Shown: in pieces, positions 15,874 to 24,401 of the stretch | Position numbering within the stretch: the first letter of the stretch is position 1 | How the letters are laid out: each line of letters starts with the position of its first letter | Translations under genes and position numbers: made by a program | Source of the DNA: Terriglobales bacterium | GTDB taxonomy: Bacteria; Acidobacteriota; Terriglobia; Terriglobales; Acidobacteriaceae | Length of the DNA: 61,592 bases | Assembly: GCA_035764005.1 (NCBI GenBank) | Contig: DASTZZ010000075.1 | Span: 1 to 61,592 of the forward strand | Reading direction: 5' to 3' | The notes under the pieces: model-generated | What the model was told of the DNA's origin: nothing | What the model saw: the letters and a program-made list of their open reading frames with translations, nothing else | The model's database searches: none

Positions 15874-17439
15874 TCAGCCTGCTTGACTCGGTAATTCTGA
15901 CGTCATTACGCGCGCACTTTGCCGCGACCAGAACAGGTACACGGGAATCCCCAGCAGCACGATGATTAGTCCGGGCCAAGTATATTGCGGCTTGTAGCGC
16001 AACAGTACGATCTCGATAAATATTGCCATCAATATATAGATTGCGGGCAAAACAGGATACCCAAAGGCACGATAGGGACGAGGCGCATCGGGCTGAGTTC
16101 GCCGCAGGACGAACAGGCCGCCGATGGTAAGGATGTAGAAGGCAATCTGCGCGAACATGGTCAGGTCGAGCAGTTGACCATAGGTGCCGGAGAGGCAGAG
16201 GACGCATGTCCAAACGGTCTGCGCAACCAGTGAGACTGCTGGAGTTTTATATCGCGGGTGCAGGTCGCCAATCGAGCGGAAGAACAGCCCATCTTTCGAC
16301 ATCGCGTAATAGATTCGTGCGCCGGCGAGGATCAGTCCGTTGTTGCATCCGAAAGTCGAGATCAGGATCGCGATAGCCATCAGCGCTGCTCCCGACGCTC
16401 CGAAAGCTTGCTGCATGACTGCCGTGCCGACGCGATCGTCGGCGGCGTACTGAATGCCGCGAGCAAGAATCGTGCTTCCGTGTGGATCGCCATGCAACGG
16501 CAGAACCATCAAGTAAACGAAGTTGGCAGCGATGTAGAGCAGGATGACGATGGTCGTGCCCAGCGCCAGCGAAAGAGGAATATTGCGCCGCGGATTCTCA
16601 ACTTCCGCCGCCGTGAACGTGACGCCGTTCCAGGCGTCGGCAGAGAACAGCGATCCAACCTGCGCTATCGCAACGATCGTCAACAAACCGACCAACGCGG
16701 TCGGACCTCCGATGCCGACCTGCACCGGATGCAACGTATGGAACGAGGCGTTCTGCCAGAAGTGTCCGAAGTTCTGGCGGATGGCTTCTGCGTTGCGTCC
16801 TAAGGCTGCGCCGATGAGCACCAGTCCAAGCAGTGCGGCCGTCTTGGAAAAAGTGAAGATGTTCTGCACGAACGCGCCGCTGCGCACGCCCAGAACATTC
16901 ACGCCGGTCAGCAGAAGAATGGTCGCGATCGCAACCAGGTTCTGGCGATTGAGACCCACGTCCATGTTGCCGAGCGCCAATGGGCCAACGACCCATTTTG
17001 GAACGTGACCGATGTGCCAGATCCATTTGTCGGCGGAGATCACCGGAAAGAGCACACCGAGAAATTTTCCGAATGCTACTCCCACCGCAGCGATGGTTCC
17101 CGTCTGGATCACCGTGAACATCGACCATCCGTACAGAAATCCCCAGAGCGGCCCGAGTGACTCGCGCAGGAAAATGTACTGTCCACCGGCTTTGGGCATC
17201 ATCGCGGCTAATTCGCCATAGGTCAGTGCGCCGACGATGGTCATGAATCCCGTCACAGCCCAGGCCAGGATGAGAAGTGCGGGCGACTCGACCAAACGCG
17301 CGATGTCGGCCGAGACGATGAAGATTCCGGAGCCGATCATGGAGCCAATTACAAGAGAGGTCGCGCTGGTGAGATTGATTCCCTTAACGAAGTCGGTCGA
17401 TTCGCGGACGGGTACGCGAACCTGGGTCTGGGTGGTCAC
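15874..17439 (-). CDS. APC-superfamily amino-acid permease (second copy, LAT/AAE-like)
   Basis: The 521-residue protein starts with a hydrophilic 20-residue tail, then INLTSATSLVIGSMIGSGIF (about 21-40), the helix-1 unwound-segment motif GSGIF. LTYGELAAMMPKAGGQYIFL lies at about 72-91. About 12 TMs are visible. It is clearly different in sequence from the neighbouring permease, so this is not a recent tandem duplication. The start is 12 nt after the thiE stop, and its own stop is 25 nt before the next permease. Tight spacing with ThiE and the kinase gene indicates one transcription unit. Substrate is unresolved. Confidence 0.92.
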   Translation of the reverse strand: MTTQTQVRVPVRESTDFVKGINLTSATSLVIGSMIGSGIFIVSADIARLVESPALLILAWAVTGFMTIVGALTYGELAAMMPKAGGQYIFLRESLGPLWGFLYGWSMFTVIQTGTIAAVGVAFGKFLGVLFPVISADKWIWHIGHVPKWVVGPLALGNMDVGLNRQNLVAIATILLLTGVNVLGVRSGAFVQNIFTFSKTAALLGLVLIGAALGRNAEAIRQNFGHFWQNASFHTLHPVQVGIGGPTALVGLLTIVAIAQVGSLFSADAWNGVTFTAAEVENPRRNIPLSLALGTTIVILLYIAANFVYLMVLPLHGDPHGSTILARGIQYAADDRVGTAVMQQAFGASGAALMAIAILISTFGCNNGLILAGARIYYAMSKDGLFFRSIGDLHPRYKTPAVSLVAQTVWTCVLCLSGTYGQLLDLTMFAQIAFYILTIGGLFVLRRTQPDAPRPYRAFGYPVLPAIYILMAIFIEIVLLRYKPQYTWPGLIIVLLGIPVYLFWSRQSARVMTSELPSQAG

Positions 17440-17451
17440 TGCCTGATAGTT

Positions 17452-18096
17452 TTACCTCATTTTCTCAAGGAAAGCCGCAGTTCTTTTACGCGGATCGGGG
17501 AGCAAATCGCTGATGACTGCGACCGAATCTGCGCCGGCTTCGATAACCGAGCGGCAGTTCTCGAGTGTGATTCCGCCAATCGCGACGAGCGGCTTTTGCG
17601 TGAGAGCCCGTGCGCGCTTGACTCCTTCGAGGCCGATTATCGGATCAGGATTCTCCTTCGAGGAAGTACTGAACACTGGACCAACAGCCACGTAATCTGC
17701 GGAAGATTCATCGCCCACTTTGACTTGCTCGGGATTGTGAGTGGAGATGCCGAGAATGCGCTCAGGTCCAACGATTCTGCGTGCGGCGTCCGGAGGAAGA
17801 TCGTCCTGCCCGACATGAACGCCGCTCACGCCGGCAGCCACGCAAAGATCAGCGCGGTCATTCAGGATCAACCGGACGTTCTCAGGAAGAACGCGCCGCA
17901 GCTCGCGCGCAATGCGAAGGATCTCGCGCGCCGAAGCATGCTTCTCGCGCAATTGAATCAGGGTCGCCCCACCGGCGGTAACTTCGTTTGCGAACTCGAT
18001 GATTTCTCGAAGTCCGCCTTTCCCGATTCGCGTTGGAACCAAAATGGGATAGAGGCGAGGCATGGACGCTCTGTCGATCAGGCTCAAGCCGTGCAA
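17452..18096 (-). CDS. thiE: thiamine-phosphate synthase
   Basis: ThiE joins HMP-pyrophosphate and the thiazole phosphate to give thiamine monophosphate. The protein has 214 residues. TIM-barrel signatures are LIQLREKHAS (about 46-55), LILNDRADLCVAAGVSGVHV (about 76-95) followed by GQDDLP, ISTHNPEQ, YVAVGPVFSTSSK and ALVAIGGI-like PLVAIGGITLEN. An internal Met at residue 12 (MPRLYPI, 18063) is a plausible alternative start. It begins 6 nt after the kinase stop and is followed by two amino-acid permeases. No other thiamine gene is in the window. There is no room for a TPP riboswitch immediately upstream, since that sequence codes for the kinase. Confidence 0.95.
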   Translation of the reverse strand: MHGLSLIDRASMPRLYPILVPTRIGKGGLREIIEFANEVTAGGATLIQLREKHASAREILRIARELRRVLPENVRLILNDRADLCVAAGVSGVHVGQDDLPPDAARRIVGPERILGISTHNPEQVKVGDESSADYVAVGPVFSTSSKENPDPIIGLEGVKRARALTQKPLVAIGGITLENCRSVIEAGADSVAVISDLLPDPRKRTAAFLEKMR

Positions 18097-18102
18097 CTCG
18101 CT

Positions 18103-20829
18103 TCAATCAAACAGCTCTTCCTTCCACAGCTTCTGCCCACCGAGCGATGTATGGAACGCCCAGAGAGCAAGCACTAACACGAGAGCGTAGGCGAAGATGC
18201 CTGCACCCGCGAACCAGCTTGAGAAGTCAGAGGTCATTGGAAGATTGAGTAAAAGATCGGTCACGAAGAATCCAGAAATCAATGCGATCAGGCCAAAGCG
18301 CACCATCACGAAAGCTGCGCTTCCATATAACAAAATCATTGTCGGAATATGAACCGCGAGATGTTGTGCTCCCAGGCTCCTGTAGAAGACCCAAATCCCG
18401 ACAAAGACCACTGTAGCCAGCCATGTTTTGCGAAGCAGGACGCGCAGAAGAAACAGGACGAAGAAAAAGACGAGCGTGCCCTGGAACTCCCACAGAACGC
18501 GCACCAGATAATTGCCCATCACATGCCGAGCACCGAGAAGAAATGCGAGATCTCCCCAGATCAGAGAATCTCCAAAGCGAGCCACGATCACTCCATAGCT
18601 ATTGAGAATCAGGTTGATCAGCAGACCCTCGAGGATGCCTATGAGCAAGTCCTTGCCTACGAGCGGATCGCGCCAACGACCGTGCAACAAACGCGTCCAG
18701 GAGATGATTGTCTGCGGCCAATGCCGCCTTACATAAGGCTCAAGCGCAAGGTAAAGAACTGCCACGGTAGCACTGAGAAAGAGCGAGCCGCAGATGGCCA
18801 GAAGCAGCAGGCCAAAGCTCCCAACGCCCGCCACAAAGTGGGCGCGCAGGACCCACACCACCATATCCACAATGAAATAGAACGTGCCGATCCGCCAGGC
18901 GGCGCTCAGATCGCTACGTTTCTTGCGCGTATTGCGATAACCCAGCCATGCCGAGGCGAAGAGGACGATTCCGCCAACGGTAGCTATGAAAATTCCTGAG
19001 GCTTTGTCTGAGGACTTTTCTTCGCGCACCTGGCGGTTCGGTTGGGTCCATGGCCCAATCAGACTGAACAATACGGGGCGTCCTCCCAGCGCTGCCGCTT
19101 CTACTCGAAGTGGAAAGCCGCTTTCCGGCCACGATCCGCTCCAAGCCAGGCGAGTGTCGGAAGCAGCCAGCGAGTTCCATAATGGCTCGGTCGGTTGAAA
19201 CTTTGAGAAATCCAGTCCGGCCAAAGCGAAGATCGGCTTCCAATCAAGCGATTTTGTGGGTAATGGGGCATCTTGTTTTTGCGGAGGAATCGCGCCGAAG
19301 CTGAGGAGTCTGCCCTGCGGATCCAACTCCACGACGATCATTCCCGAAATGATATTGGGTGGATCGTCAGGGCCGGTTAAGCCCGGATTTAAGCTAAAAC
19401 TGTCTCTAAATTCCGTAACCAACATCGGCTGCGGACTCGAACGGTACCAGTAATGGATCACCGGCGGAGGCTGAGAGAAGACCTTGTCCCAATCCGGATG
19501 GGCACTCTGAGCTTTGATGTAGTGCAGAAAATCGTCCGATTCCCAGAATCCCCAGTCGCTGTCAGCCGCAGGTTGCGTATAGCCAAGCTGATTCGCGATC
19601 TCCTGTGCTCGATGCGTGAGCACGTCGGGAGACAAGTTCATGTTCATCTTTGGGAGGCTGCTTACCCGAACGCCGATCCAGAAGCACGCGGCAAGAGCGA
19701 GCAAGATTCCCCCGATGCAGGGGACGGCAATGCGCGGCGCGAGGCCTTCGACCTCTCCCGCCGCGGCGACCATTTGCGGCGAAGGCGTTTCCCCCGCCGC
19801 AAGCGCGGCAGCCAACGGATCTCCACCGGGAAGAGCTGCAGCCACGGCCAGCACAGAAGCAGGGCGCATAGCTGGATCAGGCTCAAGGCAGCGCAGGATT
19901 ACGCGCTCCACTCCGGGATCGAGATCGCGCACCAAAGTAGATGGATTGGTGGGACTCGGCGATTCGCTCCGCGTCCGCACAATTTCTGCCAGAGTGTCGG
20001 CCTGGAAAGCACGCTTTCCGGTGAATATCTCGTACAAGACGAGCCCCAGCGCGTAGATGTCGCTCCTGGCTGTGACTTCTTTTCCGGCGAGCTGTTCCGG
20101 AGCCATGTAGGCCGGGGTCCCATATCGGACCTGCTCGTGAGGAATGTGCTCGGCCAGGTCAGCCAAGCCGAAGTCCATGATCACGACTTCGCCCTGACTG
20201 TTCAGCATGATGTTGGCTGGTTTCAGGTCGCGGTGCAGCACGCCTTTGTCGTGAGCAGCAGCTACTCCGGCGCAGAGCTTGCGCGCAATCTCGAGAGCTT
20301 TGTCGGAAGGAAGCCGCCCAATGCGACGCAACAACGAGCCAAGATCCTCGCCGTCGACGTACTCCATTGAGAGAAAGACCAAACCATCGGCTTCTCCGAT
20401 GTCGTAGATGCGACAGACGTTCGGGTGTGAGATTCTGCGCGCAATCCGAACTTCATTGTGGAAGCGTTCGAGTGTGACCGGATCTTGTGCGGTAGCTTCA
20501 GGCAGGAATTTCAGCGCGACCGGCTGCTGAAGGCGAAGATCGTCGGCGCGATAGACCTCGCCCATTCCTCCACGGCCGAGGAGGGCAATAACTCGATAGC
20601 GCTCGGCCAGAATCGTTCCTGGAATGAAGCGACCCTCATAGGAGGCGCTGCTCGGAGCCGATGACTTGGGAAAGCTCTTTGGCTTTGGAGTGCGTGGAGG
20701 CGCGGGAGTGACCGTGGCCGTAGCCATCGGATCGCTTTGCTGCGAACTGCCGCAGGAGGGACAGAATCTTGCATTGGAATCGATCTGCTGTCCGCAGGCT
20801 GAGCAGTAAATGGACGAAAGCTTGGCCAC
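18103..20829 (-). CDS. Ser/Thr protein kinase with N-terminal zinc ribbon and multi-TM C-terminus
   Basis: The protein has 908 residues. A zinc ribbon at the N-terminus (C9, C12, C23, C26 in YCSACG and CPSCG) is followed by a Pro-rich linker. A Hanks-type kinase domain (about 75-340) carries GRGGMGEVY, the Lys of VALKFLP, HRDLKPANIML, DFGLAD and YGTPAYMAPEQ, so it should be active. After one TM (about 372-392) come an extracytoplasmic segment of about 230 residues and then a block of roughly seven to nine TMs to the end. This places a kinase on the cytoplasmic side of a large membrane module of unknown function. It heads the unit with thiE and two permeases. Kinase activity is well supported; the signal it reads is not known. 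Confidence 0.92.
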   Translation of the reverse strand: MAKLSSIYCSACGQQIDSNARFCPSCGSSQQSDPMATATVTPAPPRTPKPKSFPKSSAPSSASYEGRFIPGTILAERYRVIALLGRGGMGEVYRADDLRLQQPVALKFLPEATAQDPVTLERFHNEVRIARRISHPNVCRIYDIGEADGLVFLSMEYVDGEDLGSLLRRIGRLPSDKALEIARKLCAGVAAAHDKGVLHRDLKPANIMLNSQGEVVIMDFGLADLAEHIPHEQVRYGTPAYMAPEQLAGKEVTARSDIYALGLVLYEIFTGKRAFQADTLAEIVRTRSESPSPTNPSTLVRDLDPGVERVILRCLEPDPAMRPASVLAVAAALPGGDPLAAALAAGETPSPQMVAAAGEVEGLAPRIAVPCIGGILLALAACFWIGVRVSSLPKMNMNLSPDVLTHRAQEIANQLGYTQPAADSDWGFWESDDFLHYIKAQSAHPDWDKVFSQPPPVIHYWYRSSPQPMLVTEFRDSFSLNPGLTGPDDPPNIISGMIVVELDPQGRLLSFGAIPPQKQDAPLPTKSLDWKPIFALAGLDFSKFQPTEPLWNSLAASDTRLAWSGSWPESGFPLRVEAAALGGRPVLFSLIGPWTQPNRQVREEKSSDKASGIFIATVGGIVLFASAWLGYRNTRKKRSDLSAAWRIGTFYFIVDMVVWVLRAHFVAGVGSFGLLLLAICGSLFLSATVAVLYLALEPYVRRHWPQTIISWTRLLHGRWRDPLVGKDLLIGILEGLLINLILNSYGVIVARFGDSLIWGDLAFLLGARHVMGNYLVRVLWEFQGTLVFFFVLFLLRVLLRKTWLATVVFVGIWVFYRSLGAQHLAVHIPTMILLYGSAAFVMVRFGLIALISGFFVTDLLLNLPMTSDFSSWFAGAGIFAYALVLVLALWAFHTSLGGQKLWKEELFD

Positions 20830-21030
20830 AGTTTCGGAGTGCAGGCCATGATACTAAAGGTCCCGGGAAATGGGAGGCGTTGCGTGACATAGAAAAGACC
20901 GCAGGGATAGCGTGGAGTCTCTGGACAGGGATCGCCCGGATTGCGGACAAATCTTCTTGCGTCACCGATCTGTGCAAAGGCGTGCGCGAAGCGTCCGTTG
21001 ATTCGCGTCGTGGTTTTGATGGTTTCGGTG

Positions 21031-21222
21031 CTAAGCGCCGGCCGCGAGAGATTTCCTGTCTTCCGGCTGCGGTTCCGGAAAGGGAATTATTTTGGCCTGA
21101 TTCATTTGGTGCATGGCGTTAGCGAGTTCGGGCGTGTCCTGCTCTCCGGCGAACCGATCGAAGAAATAGCCGAAGAGGATCAGGGCGCAGATGAAAGGGA
21201 ATAGTGTTACGGCGAGAAGCAT
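21031..21222 (-). CDS. small single-TM protein (tentative)
   Basis: The frame has 63 residues: one hydrophobic helix (MLLAVTLFPFICALILFGYF) and then a soluble, Gln/Pro/Glu-containing tail with IIPFPEPQPEDRK. A GGGAGG run lies 12 nt upstream of the ATG. The region is otherwise gene-free (20830-21222). Composition is plausible for a real small membrane protein, but I recognise no family and the length is within the range of chance frames. It would be the only gene between the kinase and the receiver-domain protein. Confidence 0.4.
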   Translation of the reverse strand: MLLAVTLFPFICALILFGYFFDRFAGEQDTPELANAMHQMNQAKIIPFPEPQPEDRKSLAAGA

Positions 21223-21376
21223 AGCGAGGGAGCCTCCCGGGGAACGCTAGCCAGTATGTCTCTAATGTGAGTTCTCCCGCAATGGGAAGATTCGCTTATA
21301 AGGTGAGACACGGGAGTAGCTGAATTGCAAAGAGGGGTTTCAGGGAAAACGGTCAGGAGGAAGAGCTCGAGGAAAA

Positions 21377-21557
21377 TCGTTTCAACGGATGCGTTTCAGG
21401 AGATGCGTTTCAGGAAAAGGCGTTTCAACAGCAGCGGTATTAAGTCCTAAGCTGCCTGCGCTCGTGCCAAACTGCATCGGAACCGCAAAAATCGACGTTT
21501 AAAACGACCTTTCTCGAAACGCCTTTAATTGAAACGCTTTTCCTGAAACGCTTTTTT
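21377..21557. repeat. inverted GCGTTTCA/TGAAACGC arrays (period 14-15)
   Basis: The left side (21377-21433) has four units beginning TCGTTTCA or GCGTTTCA, spaced 14, 14 and 15 nt. The right side (21513-21557) has three units of the complement GAAACGC. The best pairing, GCGTTTCAGGAAAAG with CTTTTCCTGAAACGC, is nearly perfect. The right side begins 3 nt after the stop of the leftward receiver-domain gene, so it may end or stabilise that mRNA. The 338-bp gap 21223-21560 otherwise shows nothing. Confidence 0.8.
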
Positions 21558-21560
21558 CCG

Positions 21561-23543
21561 TTAGCTGCGCTTGCGGAGATCGAGTTCGGCCATGATTTTC
21601 CAGACTAAATTCGGCAACTCTCGTTTCATCACCGATTCCACTGCGCCGGCGAGGTGGTTGGCGTCCTTCCCCGAAGTTGCGGCTTCGGGAGCAGCGCTCG
21701 GCTGCTCTGGTTGGTTTGGCGAGGCTTCGTGCCCGACGGCGGCGGCCATGGCGCGTCCGATTTCTGCTTCGGCATCCTGCGCGAGCGAAGTTGGCGCGCT
21801 GGGCGCAATCGCGCTGGCCGCGGCCGCCATCGCCATGGGGGCCGGCTCTGGAGCTTCGATGTGCGGAGCCTCCACAGGATGATGAGAGAGACCCTCGCGC
21901 ATCTGCTGGATCACGGCATCGTCGGTCTCAGGAGCAATGATCTCGATTTCCGCGGTTTCAGGTTCCGCCGTCTCTGATGCCGAGATGGTCGGAGTTATGT
22001 CGATGTCGTGCGCCTCAAAGCGGCGCACAGGCATTTCGATCACAGGAGCGGCTTCGACTTGCGCGGAGTGAATTTCAGAGGCTGCTTCGGGTTCTGTTTC
22101 CAGCATTGGCTCAGGAATGATCTCCGGAGTTGCTCCGGCTTCCTGGGCCGGTGCTGGTAATTCAAAACCGTGCATTGCCGATTCCACCTGCGCCTCGAAG
22201 CTATCCGATGGGGTTGGCTGCTCGGTCTCGAAATGGGAAGCTGCCTTCAGCAGATCAGCATTGGGACTCGCAGAATCGGTTGGAAGATTGAGCGAAGGCG
22301 CCTCATACGACTCCATCGCAGCATTCAACCGGGCTTCAAATTCGTCCACCGGAGCAGCGCTGTTATCGGTCGGCTGCTGCAAGGATTCCAGGAACTGATT
22401 TGCCAACTCCGCTTCGCTCGAACCAAAGCGCGTGGGGAAATCCATCGTGGATCGATGCGGATCGGTCTCCAGTGCCGGATCGCGAAGAATCTCAGTGGAA
22501 GAAGCGGACGTCTGGCGTGTCAGCTCCAATCCAGGCTCGTGCGCAACCGGCACATCGGGTACCGGAGGTGCAGCTGTGAGCTCAAGCTCCGGAACCGAGG
22601 AGACACTCGTCTCGTCGCGATGGCGGCGTTCTCCATGAATCTGAGTCTGCGACTGCGTTGGCAGGAACTCGTTATGAATAGGGAAGGCGCCAGTCGGCTG
22701 TTCGTGCATCGGCGTCTCAGGCGAAGCTGCTGCGTTCTCAGCAGGAACCTTCTCCTCCTGCGTCTCTGGCAGGTACTGAGACATGAAGGAAGGAATCGAA
22801 GGCTCGGCTGCTTTAGCCTCTGATTCCTGTTTGAAACTGCCGGCATCCTGGAAAGTCTCGATTTCTGCTGAGTGCGCTGCTCCGACGTGAAAATCGGGCA
22901 CGTTCGGCACAACCGTGTTGCTCAATCCCTGAACGGAATTCTCGATTGCAGATGCGGCCTCATTCATTTCCGGACCCTGCTGCAGCATCGCTTGGATGTG
23001 AGCGGCGTTGAGGCGGATCGTTTTCTCGTAGGGCTTCTCTTCTTTTTGCGCCGGTTCAGAGATCGCAGCATTTTCCGCGGTCGGCTCGGTCGCAACGCTC
23101 GCGACCGCAGCGTCAGGCTGCTTGTCGACAATCTTTATGCCCCTACCGGAATCGCCAGATGCCTTTGAAGGCTTTACTTTTTCCGCAATGCGATCGACAG
23201 CGGCGGTGAGATCAGTAGCTTCGAACGGCTTAACAATTACGCCATCTGCTTTTACGCGCGCGCCATCTTGCGCGTTGTACGGCTCCATGCGTCCGACGGT
23301 GAGTAGAACGGGCATCTTCGATGTTTCGGCGGCGCTGCGCAGCTTTTCGCAAAGTTCGAGGCCGCTGTATCCGGGCATGAATACGTCGAGAAGGACGAGT
23401 TCTGGTTTGATCTCAGCAATCTTTTTGGCGGCGGCGGCGCCGTTGCTCACCGTGACGACCTCATGGCCGGCCTCGCTGAGGATCTTCTTGCCCATGTTCT
23501 GGGCGGTCACGCTGTCGTCGGCAAGTAATATCTTGATGCCCAC
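21561..23543 (-). CDS. response-regulator receiver protein with a long acidic disordered region
   Basis: A GTG at 23543 with AAAGGA 6 nt upstream is the best start (660 residues); the frame is open back to 23612. The receiver domain (about 1-120) begins GIKILLADDSVTAQ and has the phosphoacceptor Asp in LVLLDVFMPGYSG. From about 150 to 620 the chain is Glu/Ala/Pro/Ser-rich and low in complexity, predicted to be disordered. It ends in a short amphipathic helix (VMKRELPNLVWKIMAELDLR) that is the only other conserved-looking piece. Receiver proteins with long acidic linkers and a C-terminal helix act as polarity or scaffold factors in some gliding bacteria (RomR-like). That parallel is inference. 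Confidence 0.82.
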   Translation of the reverse strand: MGIKILLADDSVTAQNMGKKILSEAGHEVVTVSNGAAAAKKIAEIKPELVLLDVFMPGYSGLELCEKLRSAAETSKMPVLLTVGRMEPYNAQDGARVKADGVIVKPFEATDLTAAVDRIAEKVKPSKASGDSGRGIKIVDKQPDAAVASVATEPTAENAAISEPAQKEEKPYEKTIRLNAAHIQAMLQQGPEMNEAASAIENSVQGLSNTVVPNVPDFHVGAAHSAEIETFQDAGSFKQESEAKAAEPSIPSFMSQYLPETQEEKVPAENAAASPETPMHEQPTGAFPIHNEFLPTQSQTQIHGERRHRDETSVSSVPELELTAAPPVPDVPVAHEPGLELTRQTSASSTEILRDPALETDPHRSTMDFPTRFGSSEAELANQFLESLQQPTDNSAAPVDEFEARLNAAMESYEAPSLNLPTDSASPNADLLKAASHFETEQPTPSDSFEAQVESAMHGFELPAPAQEAGATPEIIPEPMLETEPEAASEIHSAQVEAAPVIEMPVRRFEAHDIDITPTISASETAEPETAEIEIIAPETDDAVIQQMREGLSHHPVEAPHIEAPEPAPMAMAAAASAIAPSAPTSLAQDAEAEIGRAMAAAVGHEASPNQPEQPSAAPEAATSGKDANHLAGAVESVMKRELPNLVWKIMAELDLRKRS

Positions 23544-23549
23544 AATTCG

Positions 23550-23555
23550 TCCTTT
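23550..23555 (-). promoter_or_regulatory. Shine-Dalgarno that decides the GTG start at 23543
   Basis: Reading leftward, AAAGGA is followed by a 6-nt spacer and GTG. The upstream in-frame codons (to 23612) have no comparable site, and the receiver domain starts directly after the GTG. Confidence 0.65.
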
Positions 23556-23709
23556 AATGTCGCGCAAACGTACGGGTGCTGTGCAGGAAAAGTACTGTGC
23601 CGCCCCCTGCAAGTCAATGAAAAGGGAACCTGAATTGTAGCTAGGGTTATAGCTTAGTTACGGGTGGACGTGTACGGGAGTGCGCTGAATCTTCACGGCC
23701 TTTTCGGTG

Positions 23710-23855
23710 TTTGTCATTCCGAGCGGATGCTCACGCGTGCAGACCGCGTGAGCAGGTGAGAGGAATCCCTATCAGCTCCGAGAAATTTGTCTCAACAAGA
23801 TTTTGGAGGTCCATAGGGATTCCTCACGCCAAAAAAAGGCGTTCGCAATGACAAA
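23710..23855. repeat. nested inverted repeat, family A copy 3
   Basis: Outer arms TTTGTCATTCCGAGCG and CGTTCGCAATGACAAA (one mismatch in the GGAATGA core, showing decay), inner arms GAGGAATCCCTAT and ATAGGGATTCCTC. A CTCACGCG/CGCGTGAG hairpin lies near the left end, matching the CTCGCGCG/CGCGCGAG hairpin of copy 1. The rest of the 327-bp gap 23544-23870 shows nothing gene-like. Confidence 0.85.
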
Positions 23856-23870
23856 TTTTAAGAGCCGTTG

Positions 23871-24230
23871 TCATGCGGCGTGCCGAACTGTAATCGAGTG
23901 CTTAATTGACTCGTAAGCGCTGTCGGGAATCACGCGCCGTCCGACGAGATCGATCTTCGTCGTGTACGGACGATTCTCGACGATGCGAGCCGCCAGGGCA
24001 TCGCCGATACCTTTCAGCTCCTTGAGTTCGAAGATGGTGGCGGAGTTCAGATCGAGCAGCCCGTCCTCTGAACGATGTCGCCCTCGCATTCTTCGGCTGC
24101 GAGTCCGGCGAGCCGGTTGCGCCGGCTGCTCGGCCCCTTGCTGCTGTTGTCCTGACGTTCTCTGATATTTCGCTAATGCAAACAACCCGAGTGCTCCAAA
24201 TACAAAAACCAGAGCTGGTTTCATGCGCAT
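23871..24230 (-). CDS. ComEA-like helix-hairpin-helix protein
   Basis: The 119-residue protein has an N-terminal membrane helix (about 4-20) and a Gln/Arg-rich linker. A C-terminal HhH domain reads LDLNSATIFELKELKGIGD (about 57-75) followed by ALAARIVENRPYTT. This is the ComEA/T2SK-type arrangement that binds DNA at the cell surface in natural transformation. The canonical form is LNxA(T/S)xxELxxLPGIG; here Lys replaces the usual Pro (LKGIG). A second ATG at 24224 is equally likely as start. No other competence gene is in view, so a role in DNA uptake is inferred from the fold only. Confidence 0.8.
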   Translation of the reverse strand: MRMKPALVFVFGALGLFALAKYQRTSGQQQQGAEQPAQPARRTRSRRMRGRHRSEDGLLDLNSATIFELKELKGIGDALAARIVENRPYTTKIDLVGRRVIPDSAYESIKHSITVRHAA

Positions 24231-24401
24231 CCCTCCCGAAATAAGGTGTGATGGAGAGAGAAGAAGACACGGTTGTCACAGAGAGAGCAGCCGCTCGAAT
24301 CCCAGGGCTTCGCCGTGGGATTAAGGAATTACTGCAGTAATCCTGGTGCAGTCGAATTGCTTTGTTATCGCCGTAGGAATCTGCCTACACTGCGGCGAGA
24401 G

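Noticed and set aside
18097-18400. TPP riboswitch for thiE
   Set aside because: The sequence upstream of thiE is the coding end of the kinase and shows no thi-box-like words.
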